Positions 1-11,059 of a stretch of 64,000 nucleotides of DNA are shown here, in pieces. Within the stretch, counting starts at the first letter, position 1. Each line of letters begins with the position of its first letter. Below the pieces are notes generated by a model. The model searched no databases and had not been told where the DNA came from. It saw only the letters and a list, made by a program, of their open reading frames with translations. Source of the DNA: Cyanoderma ruficeps (Eukaryota > Chordata > Aves > Passeriformes > Timaliidae); assembly GCA_008694505.1 (NCBI GenBank), contig VZDJ01007747.1, positions 3,065,390 through 3,129,389 on the forward strand, given 5' to 3'. Position numbers and translations under genes: made by a program.

Positions 1-734
1 CTCCCTTTAGCTACTCATCAAATGGACAGACTCAGCTCACACAGCCCTGCAGGAGACACCACGTATCACTTGGTGCCGTATCAAAAGACATCCTGAAATA
101 ATTCCAAAGCAAATACAAGCCTGATGCCACTCTTGTGAAATAACACCTGACTCTGAATCAGGTCCAGAGGGCTAGTTTCATCCCAACAAGTTTCAGGCAC
201 TTAACTCATATATTCTAGGAAACCTGGAGAGAGAAAGAAATCTTGGCACATTCCCAGGGCAACCCACTGCTGCCAGACCATAGTCCTAAGAGAACTAGAG
301 GTTCTAAATGCCTAAGTATGGCCCTTATTTAATAACAATATAAATCCTTTTTGAAGTGGCTTTACTGAAAAAAAAAAAAAATCCAAAGCCAAAAAAACCC
401 CCCACAAAACGGCCAACAACATCGCCCACAAACAACCCTCACCACACCTGCACCCCAAGTTAAAAGCATACCCAGTTGTACTGCTGGCATGTTTGAAATC
501 CAAAGTGAGATGCCAGCCAAATTTAAGCATGAAGAAACAGCTCCCCATTGTGCTACACATCCCAAAACCCATTAAAAAATGACAGGAGGAAAAAAGAAGC
601 TCTCATTTTGTAAGGAGAGCTCCAGTCATCCAGCTCCCACAGCTTGGCTCTGCCCAGCAGAAAGCCATTTGACTCAGTCCTGCTGCCCTCACACAGGGGA
701 GGTTATGGAAAGGTGAATCTCTGCACCAGCCCAG
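1..734. other. Intergenic DNA, nothing recognised
   Basis: No coding family, RNA gene or known repeat is recognised. An A-rich tract lies near 367-410 (a run of A, then C-rich and A-rich blocks). The open frames on the minus strand here are low-complexity translations of that tract and are not taken as genes. Confidence 0.6.
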
Positions 735-985
735 TGTGCTGCTTTGGGCTGGGGTAGAGATAATTTTCTTCACAGCAGCCAGCAAGGGCCTGTATTTTGG
801 ATTTTTGTTGGAAAGAGTGGTGGTAACAGACGGATGTTTTCTTTATTTATTGCACAAACCCTGTGCAAGCAGGGCTTGCATATCATCAATACTTTTTTGG
901 CTTCTCACACTGCCCCTGCACTTGGTTCTGTGTGGCTGGCATAGCCAGGAGGAGTTTGCTCTGTGCCTGGCTAAACCAGGAGCAT
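735..985 (+). mobile_element. Partial avian ERV LTR (same family as 4565-5218)
   Basis: The segment begins with a TG-type LTR start and continues with GGCTGGGGTAGAGATAATTT, followed by a TGTATTTTGGATTT block. The LTR at 4565-5218 has the same blocks in the same order and orientation. The resemblance fades after about 985, so only the 5' (U3) part appears to be kept. I recognise this as a very common avian ERV LTR type, but the exact subfamily is not assigned. The open frames crossing it are LTR sequence and not genes. Confidence 0.7.
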
Positions 986-3900
986 GTTCCTCATGCCAGG
1001 GAAAGCAGCCTCTCTACTTCAGGGAAATATCTGTACCCTGCTATGCTCCTCACCTGTGGAAAAGCCCTGCACAATGCCCAGACACAGCATGTCCCCTCAT
1101 TCTCACCCTGGAGGATTGGGAGGAAAAGCCAAAAGAGAAGCACAGGATATTTTCCCAGTAGAGCCAAGCTGTAGAGACAGCCATAACTTGCAGAACACTA
1201 AATCTCCTCATTTGTTGCCCCTCAATCTCCTTCAGAGACATTTTATTATTCAGCAATGATTTCTCAGCTGTGATAATTATCAACAATGACAGGCTATTGA
1301 AGGCTTAAAACTTGACTGAGAGAAGCAATACAAATAAGATATAAGCAGAGGATAGACTATATTCAGAATTAATGGCTATTTTCCTAGTCCTATCATTACC
1401 TTGGCTTCCTGCTGTCCATGATATCACAGATACTCTACTGTCATGTCAATGGCTGAAGCCACAGCATAACTGTAGTCTCAGCAAGGCTGTGCAGAGGGAG
1501 AGCGAGAGGCATGATCAAAGGCCAAATCTCCGGCCTCACAAAACAGAGCAGGAGCTGCTCTCAGCAATCCCCTTTACCATAAAGCATTTCCAGAACTGAA
1601 AGTACCAGCAGAGCTAACTCCCAGTAGGAAGATCACCTTTCACCTGGTCTCTGGCTAAAGAAACACTTCCCTACAGTATTGATAGCTCCAGCCTGGGGCT
1701 CTGTGTAATCCCTTGGAGGAAATTCAGTCATACATACACATCCTTCTCTCAACACGTCATGTTTTATAGGCCTTAAATGCAGGCTTCAATTCAACAAGCC
1801 CATCTCTCATTCAAAGAGTTGGAAATCATTTTAGCAAATAAACTATGAAAATTGCCCTTGCTTCCAGTCAACAAGTCACAGAATGCAATTACTTTGTACA
1901 CAAGTTTTCTATTTCCCCGCACCAGAACAGGACAAAGGGTTGGGCTAAAATGTAGAATATACAACAAATTCCTTTTTCCCCCACATCATCCTAGACAAGC
2001 AGCAGAACTGTTTAACACAAAGGAAAGCGATCAGAGCCCTGTGCACTTCAGTGGAGACAAGTCAATAGCGGCTGAGTTATGTATGTACTCAATACCAACA
2101 TACCAGCTGTAAGCCACTGGACCACTCAATGAGGCAGGTCTGGTCCCAAAACCCTGTTCTTCCTGAAAACACTGCAAGTGTCCCCTCCTGGGAAGACAGA
2201 CCTCTGACTGCCAAGGGACATCAGACAGCTGGTAGTAGTTTTTACCCTGCCCCAAATGTTACACTTTCCCCCAAAGTGCATTAAATTAGGGAGGCATAAT
2301 GCACAGCCTTCTAAAACGAGAAGATATAAAATTATAGGATGACTGGAAAGGTTGCTAGATATACAATGAGACTCTCACTGAAGCTGCCAGCACTACCTCT
2401 GCAGTCTTAGTACAGGCTGGAATATCAGCCACAACAACTAGAATCTGACACAGGGCCTGACCTTTAAATGTGTGTTTGGAGCAGACGCTTGTCTCACAGC
2501 TGCTAGGGACACTTTGCCATCTTTCCAGCAATGAACCACTCCAGAAAAATTAATTCTGTTGTCTTTCCACTTTCACAAATCCACATGGTCATTAAGAAAC
2601 TGGAATTGAAATGTCATTCCCAAAGATTCTCAGGTGACTAAGTTGGCATGGCTAATGACGTTTTAATATCTTTTTATGCCTTCAGAAAGTGTGATATAAG
2701 TAATATAGTATTTTTTTTACAGTTCTGTAAACCCATTTGTTTTTGTCTCATTTCAGAATCCCTGTTGGAGTAGCTCTTCAATTTGGCTTATTTTGTATTT
2801 GTTGAAATTTATATCCATCTATTGTCCTAGTAACAGGGTTGAAAGCCAGGAAGCATATCATCTTTCTGTTTCTGAGAAGTCATTTCCTTCTGACTAACCT
2901 GGTCTCTCTGACCCAGAAGACACTGTATCATCATCAAATTAATTTTCCTCAAAAAAAGAAAAATAAGCTTAAAATGAAATAAGCCACAGGGAGCTGTGTG
3001 GAATAGGAATAACAGAAGACCGATATGTTCATTTTATGTAACTACTTCTGCTCTTTTATGAGCCAAGTAAATTATTCTATTCTTCCAGTTCTTGTGGCTT
3101 ATTAAACATTAGAGGTGTTATTATAGCTGCAGCTAGAAGAATCTTATTTCAGTACTATTTAAATATGTTTAGGGGTTTTTTTAAAGAAATGCATCTGTGC
3201 TTAGATAGAATTACTATTAAGAATAAAACAAAACCAGCCAAATATAAACTGCAAAAGAATTACAGTTAAATGAATTGCAGGAGGTAAATGTGTTTCATAG
3301 AAAGTAATACAAGTGCTATCATTCAGACCAGAGACTACATTAGAGGAATTAGAGACAGATTATTGCTCATTAGGATTTTATACTGAGACTCTTATGAACA
3401 TTTAAGCAGGCCTGTTTTCCACATTTAAACATCCTCCTTAGACCAGTTCAGAAAGTAAATACTAGGACACAATTATCTAGCATGTTATTTTCAAGCTTAT
3501 GTTACAGGTGTCTTGCAACTGACTGTACTGAAGGAATAAAGCTGAAAATTCGTATCTATTTTATCACTGATTTAGAATGCTGACTTTATCATAAGTGGAC
3601 ATGACATGTTTTTCTTACCCCTCTGGCAGAGTCACACACTTATTCAGAGTAATCCCAGCCAACAACTTGGCCCCAAACAGCTGCTAACTCACTCCCCTAC
3701 CAGTGGGGTGGGGGAAGGAATCAGACGGGTAAAAGCAAGACAACTCATGAGTTGGGATAAGGACACTAAAGCAGGTAAAGCGAAAGGTGTGAACACAAGC
3801 AAAGCAACACAAGGAATTCTTCCGCCATGTCCCATGGGCAGGCTCAGCCATCCCCAGGAAAGCAGAGCTCCTCCACGTGTAGAGTTTACTTGGGAAAACA

Positions 3901-4564
3901 AATGCCATCATTCTCACGCCAGCTTTATGTGCTGACTAGGATGCCATATGGTATGGAATATCCCTTGGGTCAGCTAGGATCAGCTGTCCCAGCAGTGTCC
4001 CTTCCCAGCTTCTTGTCATCCCCAGCCTCCTCACTGGTGGGGTGTGGTGAGAGGCAGAAAAAGCCTGTCAATAGTAGTCAGCACTACTGAAAATATCCCT
4101 GTGCTATCAACCCTGTCTCCAGCACAAATCCCAAATATAGCCCCATACCAGCTATTGTGAAAGAAAATTGACTCCAGTTAACAGTTTATAGTGCCCCACA
4201 GGTCACTTCAATGGAAGCACAATTGGACACATCAATCCAGAGACTATACAGCCCATATGGCTGTTATCAGAACTTGGAAGCATCTCTAATAGACAAGTGA
4301 GACCCTTACTAGCAGAAGAGATACTGCCTGAGGAAAAGCCACTTGCACAGAGGCAAACCTCTGAGTATTGCCATAAATTGGCACCAGTGGGTGCCTCTGG
4401 CACAGACACAGGAGTAATCCATTAGGGTGTTGGCATTCTCAGAGTTTTCCCACATAATTAATTACCATTAGCTAGAAAAATACGTCAGTATCATTCTCTG
4501 TTCACTTCAAACTTTGTCCTGCAACATACCAAATGTTTAGATGCCAGTTACTGATGTTCCGTCC
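986..4564. other. Intergenic DNA, unassigned
   Basis: About 3.6 kb without a recognisable gene or repeat. The part from roughly 2600 to 3600 is clearly AT-rich with many TAAT-type words and no LINE or LTR similarity that I can see. It could be old decayed sequence or could contain conserved regulatory elements. Small open frames around 3606-4090 have no family features. Confidence 0.55.
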
Positions 4565-4643
4565 TGACATGGTTTGAGCTGGGATAGATTTATTTTTCTT
4601 CTTAGTAGCCGATGTAGTGCTGTGTTTTGGATTCAGGATTAGA

Positions 4644-4683
4644 ATAATGTTGATAACACACTGATAATGTTGATAACACACTG
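4644..4683 (+). repeat. 20-bp tandem duplication inside the LTR
   Basis: The unit ATAATGTTGATAACACACTG occurs twice in a row (4644-4663 and 4664-4683) with no mismatch. The related LTR at 735 has only a single equivalent block, so this looks like a local duplication in this copy or in its subfamily. Confidence 0.9.
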
Positions 4684-4990
4684 ATGTTTTGGCTGATGTT
4701 CAGTAGTTCTTCCCATAAGTTCCTTAGTCATCTTCCCATGCCTTGCCAGTAAGGAATTGCTCATGAAGCGGGGATGGGAGCATGGTCAGATCAGCTGACC
4801 CAAACTGGCAAAAGGGATCTTCCACAACACAAAATATCATGCTCAGTCTGTAAAACGGAGTGAATTAGCTGGGATGTACCAATCCATGCTTGGGGACTAA
4901 CTAGGCATTGGTCAGTGAGTGGTGAGCAGCTCTATTGAGCATCAGTTGTTTTTTCTCAGACTTTATCTATGTCGCTTCTTCATTACAATT

Positions 4991-5036
4991 CAGAGAATCA
5001 TAAAATAGTTTGAGTTGGAGGGAAACTTTTAAAGGT
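4991..5036 (-). mobile_element. Very short CR1 3'-end fragment nested in the LTR
   Basis: CAGAGAATCATAAAATAGTT followed by TGAGTTGGAGGGAAAC resembles the reverse complement of the CR1 LINE 3' end, which carries the family's octamer-like terminus and then a TTGGAAGGGACC-type block. LTR sequence continues on both sides. The simplest reading is a severely 5'-truncated CR1 inserted antisense into the LTR, so the CR1 is the younger event. Confidence 0.65.
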
Positions 5037-5218
5037 GTTATTACTACCATTATCATCATCATCATTATTGTATTTTGTTTTCTTTCAATCAATAAAAAGT
5101 TCTTATCTCAACCCAAAAAGTTTACTTTTTTGTTTCTGATTCTTCTCTTCTGTGGGGTGCAGGGAGAGGACGAGTGTCTGTGTGGTACTTCATTCCTAGC
5201 TGGGGTTAAACCAGGATA

Positions 5219-8200
5219 GTTCCTCTCTGAGAACTGGAGACTCCAGACTATCCTGGCTCTGGGATGCTCCCACCAGTCATTTCCAAGTCACACATGGGTC
5301 CAAAAAACGTTAAGATTATGCCAGCAGAAGGAAAGTCGCACCTGTCTCAGATACATTTTTTTCAAGTAGTTTGTTCCTTCTTCTGTGTGAACATGTGCTG
5401 ACAGCCTGTCTCTGTCTCATCTTCAGCATCACAGGCAAGGGTGTTCTGTTGCAAGCAGCAACAGTCTGATGATTGCTCAGGATTTCACTGGTGATGTGGA
5501 AGGTGTGGTACTACTGATGCCCCAGACAGAAGTAATTCACACCTCTCCTACTCCTTAGTCCCATTCTTCCTTCAAGAAATTTCCTGCCACTCTGTGGACA
5601 AAAAAAAAAAATCTCAGCATGCAGCTGACTCCTACTTAGGCCCTCTATAAACAGAGACAAAATAAATTCCTCCTGTTTCAAAACTCACCCTCACAAAGTA
5701 AATGCTTGTACCTTTCCTACCACCTGATTTCTCAATGGTCATTCCCACAGGAGGAAATTATGGCCTTCCTCCCATCCTACTGTGCTAACTGATCCTGTCA
5801 AACTGAAAATGGTCTGTTAAATGCCCTTCCAGAACTAGCCAAAGTGGAGCAATCCGATTCCTCCTTCTACTTGTGCTATCTATACTTCTGCTGACCTATT
5901 TGCGGTTTAATGTGGTGTGACTGCCGAAGATTCATAAATGTCCTATAGGAAAGTCACTTCAGCCCCCCTTGTCTGTTAATCTTCTCTAAGAAAAGTATCA
6001 TGTTATGGTTTGTGAGCTAAACTCTGCCAGCTTTCACAAAAAAGAGCTCTCAAAGCAGCATTTTCACAATATCCTGGTCAACAGATTTTTTTTTATTTAT
6101 TTATTTTTTAATCCCATGGTGACAAATCAGAAAGCTTTATTCCACAGGATTTATAAGGCAGGTTAACCTCCACTTGCCCTGTATCTTTCTCTGGCCTTAA
6201 CATGCATACAAATGTATGTTAAGGCCAGAAAATGGGGTTAAAAGCTGTTGTATCAACAGTTCTTTACTACACTCCCTTAATAAGCCATCACACAAGAGAC
6301 AAAGTAAAGTAATGACAGATTCACATTCTGGAAACTTGTACTTCCCATTGGAAAGTTGGAATGCACCCTTGGTCATTGTAGAAAATATCAGCTTTAAGTA
6401 CAACATTAGATTGTTTTGCATTGAAAATATTTCACTTCAAGGGCACTGTATGTAGTTGACATACATTTATCTGCGTCAAGGAATCTTCTGAGCAAGCACC
6501 CACTGTGTGGTTGTACCACAGCTCTCCTCCGTTTGACTCCAGACCTTGTTTTTATGATGTGGTTGGCTCCTAAGTATACTTACCCTTAAACATGTTAAAG
6601 AAAGAAGGATCAATACAAATTAGATCACTCTATAATAAAATACCCCCGCCTGCCCCAAAAAAATCTCCTATATTCTAATCTTATGATTCAGTGTAATTAT
6701 GTAATGCTTGTTCAGTGATGACTACACTGACAGGTTGACATTAAAGTCAGGCTTGAGCTATTCTAGTCTGTAGCATAATGATCACATGTCCAGTAATAAA
6801 ATTAAAGCAGCTTCTTGGAATTGTACCCTCAAATTCTGAGAGTGCTTCTCAGACCATCTCTGCTATAAAAAATGCCTCAAGAGAAAGAAGAAGAGCTGTA
6901 GAATTTCCTACAATTTTTTTTTTTTTTGCTGCCGTATGCCTTTCTGCCTTTTTTTTTCTTTCAAAATACTTCCATCTGCCTCCTGCAGAGCTTGCTACAG
7001 CATCCCTATGTGCAAATAGCATGCTCCTCTATAATTAGCTTCCTCCTCTGTGACTTAATCAGTGATATTGTAAACCAGACACTGTGATAATTTGATCAGC
7101 TCAGTGGCAGTGAATTGTACCATGACTAAAAAGTCCAGGCTGGTTGTAACTGTAGGAGAACCATCTGCTTAAGGGGAAGGGTTGATATGGTTCTTAGGTT
7201 AAGAGCACACGACTCCATTTAAATCCTATAGCTAATCCCAGTTCCTATTCCTCTCAGACAGGCCTAGTCCCTAGAGTAAAAAGGCATGCAAGCTTTCTCT
7301 CTCTCTGTGATACCCATTGATTCTTAGCTACTCCATGCAATGCTTATACAGAAGGAGAGGGATTGCTATATCCACTCCAAATGAGATCATACTCCCATGA
7401 TTAAATGGTTTCTAGTGAAGTAAATCTGGGTTTCAGAGCTCTTCATGTAGGAGAGGACAAAATCCTACATTTCTCCCAGCTGTACAAGTGCATCACAAGG
7501 TATCAAGAGAAGCAAGTTCTTCTCTTGTCCTGGAAAAAAAAAGAAAAATTACTGTCATGCCACTGGATTTGCTTGGACACAGTGATTTTAAAGGTCTTTT
7601 CCAGGATAAATGATGATGCACACAAGCTGTAAGCTTCACCCTGCACACCACACTCAGGGCAAGACAGGCAAAGGGATGCCTTTGCTGTGAATAAGGGGTA
7701 ATGACTTCCAAAGACTCCCCTCCCAACAGGGCTTCTATTAGTGCAAAACTGGTAATCCAGTAGGTTACAGGGCATACAGAAAGAAACACTGTATTTTTTT
7801 TTTTTTTGGAGAAGATTCATGTTCCAAGACACTCAGAAGTTATGTGGTTACTTTGGCCTTGCCAGTTCCTCATTGAATCCACCACTACTAGTTTCAGGGA
7901 GTATGTTGCAATCTCCATATCATCTTGAAATATTTGAATATTCATAGATGTATAAATGGATTTGTTTAATCTTGTTTCCCCCCCTACCTTTTGGAAGACC
8001 TTTCAAAATCTCCAGCAGGTCTCTACTTTGCAGGAGGTAGCTATATGTCCTCTGGCTTTGAATGTAATGTGTCATCATGGAAAGACATCCCCAAACCTCA
8101 AAGTTTTCTCTTGCAGCGTTTTTGCTAGACCATTAGTTCATATAAATTGCGCTCCCTGATCTGCCAGTGAGTTCTCATGCTGGATTGTGCACTTTAATAG

Positions 8201-10320
8201 CTGAGAGTTGCTTCTGTAATTTGTCTTTCCAACCTCCCCACCCCACATAAGCCTGATCTTCTGTGCATGTTAGCTCTGGGTTTGCAGGTGTGTGCCTGCA
8301 TGGAGGTAGCGCGAGCAAGCTTGCTTTGCAGTACTTAGTGCCAAAGCTCTCCATCAATGCTCTCGCTGAAGACCTGAGTTCACTATTTCCTGTACGTCAC
8401 CTGGGTATGAATTTCAGAGCATATGATATAAATGAAGAAGAAAAAGCTTTGCATTTCTTTCCAAGGAATTCAACCGGGTCCATTCAGCAATGAAGTACCA
8501 AAATACTTCTGAGAATAGCAAAGGATGAGCTGGACAAGAAGAAATGAACATGCACTGTGTACACTATGCATGAACAAATAAGCCAAGCCATGAGGGGAAG
8601 GTGGATTTTGTTACATGTCTGGGAAGCCAGGGGAGAGATTCCCTGTCTGCAGTCAGGAAGGAAATATACCTAGGCAACTGATGCAATGACACAGTGCTGT
8701 CCCAGTACAAAGTTGAAACCCATGGGGCAGCATTCACAGATCACTCGATAGAGGGATAAATGGAATACGAGGGATAAATTCAATCTTCCTCTTCAGAGGT
8801 CAAATTTTGCTTCCATGGATTCATGCAAAACAATTCTGGCTTCTTACCCTATCAAGAAGCTGAACTAACATCATATCACGCCTCTGAAGTGGACCATTTT
8901 GTTCAAGGATTTGTCCTTTCCCCCTGGCAGCAAAAGAAACAGTGCCAGTTGGATTCAGACTGTTGGAGCTGCTGTTCACTCTATGAAATGGCATCAACAG
9001 GCTGCTCCCAGTGCACTGGGAATGCTGGAAGTGTTCACAGTCTGCTTTAAAGGCCTGAAAGAACTGAGTGGTGATAAATATTCAGTTTGCCTGTGTGTGA
9101 GGGAGATAGACAGGGATATAAGTTTGCAAAATCACATGTAGACCTTATTGTTTACCTAAGAAATGCTGCTGCAAGGATGCAGGGCTGGACACAATTTCTC
9201 CCTGAAAAGGGTCTTCCCAGGGACCCCATTCTGTGGTCCCAATGCACAACCTAAACCAGTCTCCCAGAGAGACTGTCAGGTAGACAGGAGCAGCAGAGAG
9301 CGGTAAAGCCTCTGTCTCAACAAGCAGAACTGCAACATGTCATGTAGTCCCCTGTGGCTTACAAAACAGACTAGATAAATCAGAAGCTTTTCAAAACCCA
9401 CAGTATCTCCAGGAACAGGCACATTGCCCAATATGACAGTATTTTTCTTTACTTGAGATTCTTGTCCTGAAAAATCTCTCCTAATTTCTGTGCTTGTTTT
9501 GTACAAAGGCAAGACAGCAAATTCTGTCTTGCTTTCAGTGCTTTGCTCCTTTGCTGTGATGGGAGTGTGTTGCTGCAGAGCTTTGAAAACAGCACTGAAG
9601 GAAGTTAGAAGCAGAAATACCATGGAGAAATGGTGAGCTTGGCACTCCTAAATCCTTTGGCAACCACTGGGAAAACTGCCCAGCATCAATGCAGACCCTG
9701 AATGCTCAAAGGACTTTGTCACTGAAAGAAGGATGTCTGCACTAGGATGTCATGGTGGTGCATCTCCATTGTATAAAATACCAGCCAAAATGACAACACA
9801 GTCCACCTCACTGAGAAAATGGGAAAGGAAAACTCAACCTGTCTTTTCCTGTCTTAACTTCAGCAAGTGAACTGGAGCCTGTGCAGTGTATTTATGCATT
9901 GGGATTTCTAAAGAGGGTAAGGCTTTCCCTTGTAGTAACTGTGCACCTTGCAAATGAAGAGCAGGGTTTGCTAGGACATGTCTGACACCACCACGAAAAT
10001 ATTATTTGCAGCCATTTTTACATTTCAGAAAAGATACTGAGAAGTTAGAGAGGAAGCAGAATTTTGCATTTTGAGGAAGAAAAATAATCTTGCATCAGTA
10101 GGCTTAATTAGTGTACTCTGCTTAAATTATCAAAACAAAGATCAAAAGTTGACTTAAGAATGGAATAGTTTGATGTGGATAAAGTTCTGGGTCTTGAAGA
10201 TACATTTAACTACTGGAGAAAGATGTAATAAGACAGTAGCTGAGAGAAGAGGAATTTAAATGAAAGAGGGTGCCACTTTTAACAGTGAAGGAGCTTAATT
10301 ACTGCAACAAAATATTGGGG
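5219..10320. other. Intergenic DNA, unassigned
   Basis: About 5.1 kb with no recognised gene or interspersed repeat. It contains simple A/T tracts (near 5600, 6090-6110, 6910-6930 and 7795-7808), a short CT microsatellite near 7297-7306, and the hairpin listed at 6190-6229. Short open frames, including those near 7405-7832 and 9276-9623, show no domain or signal and change frame freely. Confidence 0.55.
6190..6229. repeat. Near-perfect 40-bp inverted repeat (hairpin)
   Basis: The arm TCTGGCCTTAACATGCAT (6190-6207) is matched by its reverse complement at 6212-6229 over 18 bp, with a single G-T wobble position and a 4-base ACAA loop. It is not part of any repeat I recognise. Confidence 0.9.
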
Positions 10321-11059
10321 TGTCCTGGGTTTTGGAGCCTAGATGGTATATTCTATTTTTCATCTGCTGAAAAAAAAACAGTTGGGAGGGGGGTGTTCCT
10401 CTTCATTTCTTCTTTACTCTGGAGGGAGGGGGGCGGGTGCCTTTTGATAATGGCCCAGCGGTTGATGCCAGGTAGGGCATTGTTCTTATCTTTCTTCATG
10501 ATGGGCCATTAACACTCTCCCCAAGCTGTTTCCCCTTCCCAACACATACCCACATTCTATCATACCTATTGTGAGATGCTCCACCCAGTGGGAGGAGCCA
10601 GCCATTCTTACCTGGATAAAGCTGGAACTTGGGACCAGGACGGTGTCTCGCTTCATCCGATTACTGGAGGAAGGCTGGACCCTTTTCACCCTCAGGACCC
10701 TTTTTGCTACTGAATCATTTCTGCCTCAGTGGAGCTATCTGCCATTCCAGGAGGACTCACTTTTGGACTGCTTCTGACACCCTGACTAACAAGGTTGTAG
10801 CTTTGACCCTGTCAGGGCTTTCCAAAATTGTTGTTTGTTTGTTTGCTGGTTTGATGGGGTGGTTTTGTTTTTTTTCTTTTCTACCACATTTGTATTCTTA
10901 TATTCTTAGTAAAAAAACTGTTATTCCTATTCCCAAATCTTTGCCTGAGAGCCGTTAATTGCAAAATTAGAATTTGGCGGGGGGTGAGGGGTTTACATCC
11001 TCTATTCTAAGGGGAACCCCAGTTTCCCTGGCAGATACCTGTCTTTCTAAACCAAGACA
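10321..11059 (+). mobile_element. Solo LTR (avian ERV, TGTCCTGG...CCAAGACA type)
   Basis: The 739-bp segment opens with TGTCCTGGGTTTTGGAGCC and closes with CTTTCTAAACCAAGACA, giving TG...CA ends. The flanks TGGGG (left) and CGGGG (right) form an imperfect 5-bp target-site duplication. Internal landmarks are a possible TATA-like GGATAAAG near 10613, a T-rich stretch near 10830-10890, and the family's GAGAGCCGTTAATTGCAAAA block near the 3' end. No internal retroviral coding region lies on either side, so this is the product of LTR-LTR recombination. Open frames within it (10270-10958) are LTR sequence. The family was recognised from memory and the subfamily is not assigned. Confidence 0.85.

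Larger units (their letters stand above)
4565..5218 (+). mobile_element. Solo LTR, avian ERV family
   Basis: The LTR starts TGACATGGTTTGAGCTGGGA and ends near GGGGTTAAACCAGGATA, with a decayed end where the family normally closes in CA. Internal landmarks in family order are the TGTGTTTTGGATT block, TGACCCAAACTGGCAAAAGG, a short ATC microsatellite at about 5050-5070, and a polyadenylation signal AATAAA at 5091-5096. It carries a 20-bp tandem duplication and a small CR1 insertion, listed separately. No ERV coding sequence adjoins it, so it is probably a solo LTR. Flanking target-site duplications are not clear. The family identification is from memory of avian repeats. Confidence 0.85.

Noticed and set aside
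736..1161. 141-residue open frame
   Set aside because: Its first half is LTR sequence shared with 4565-5218. No independent coding evidence.
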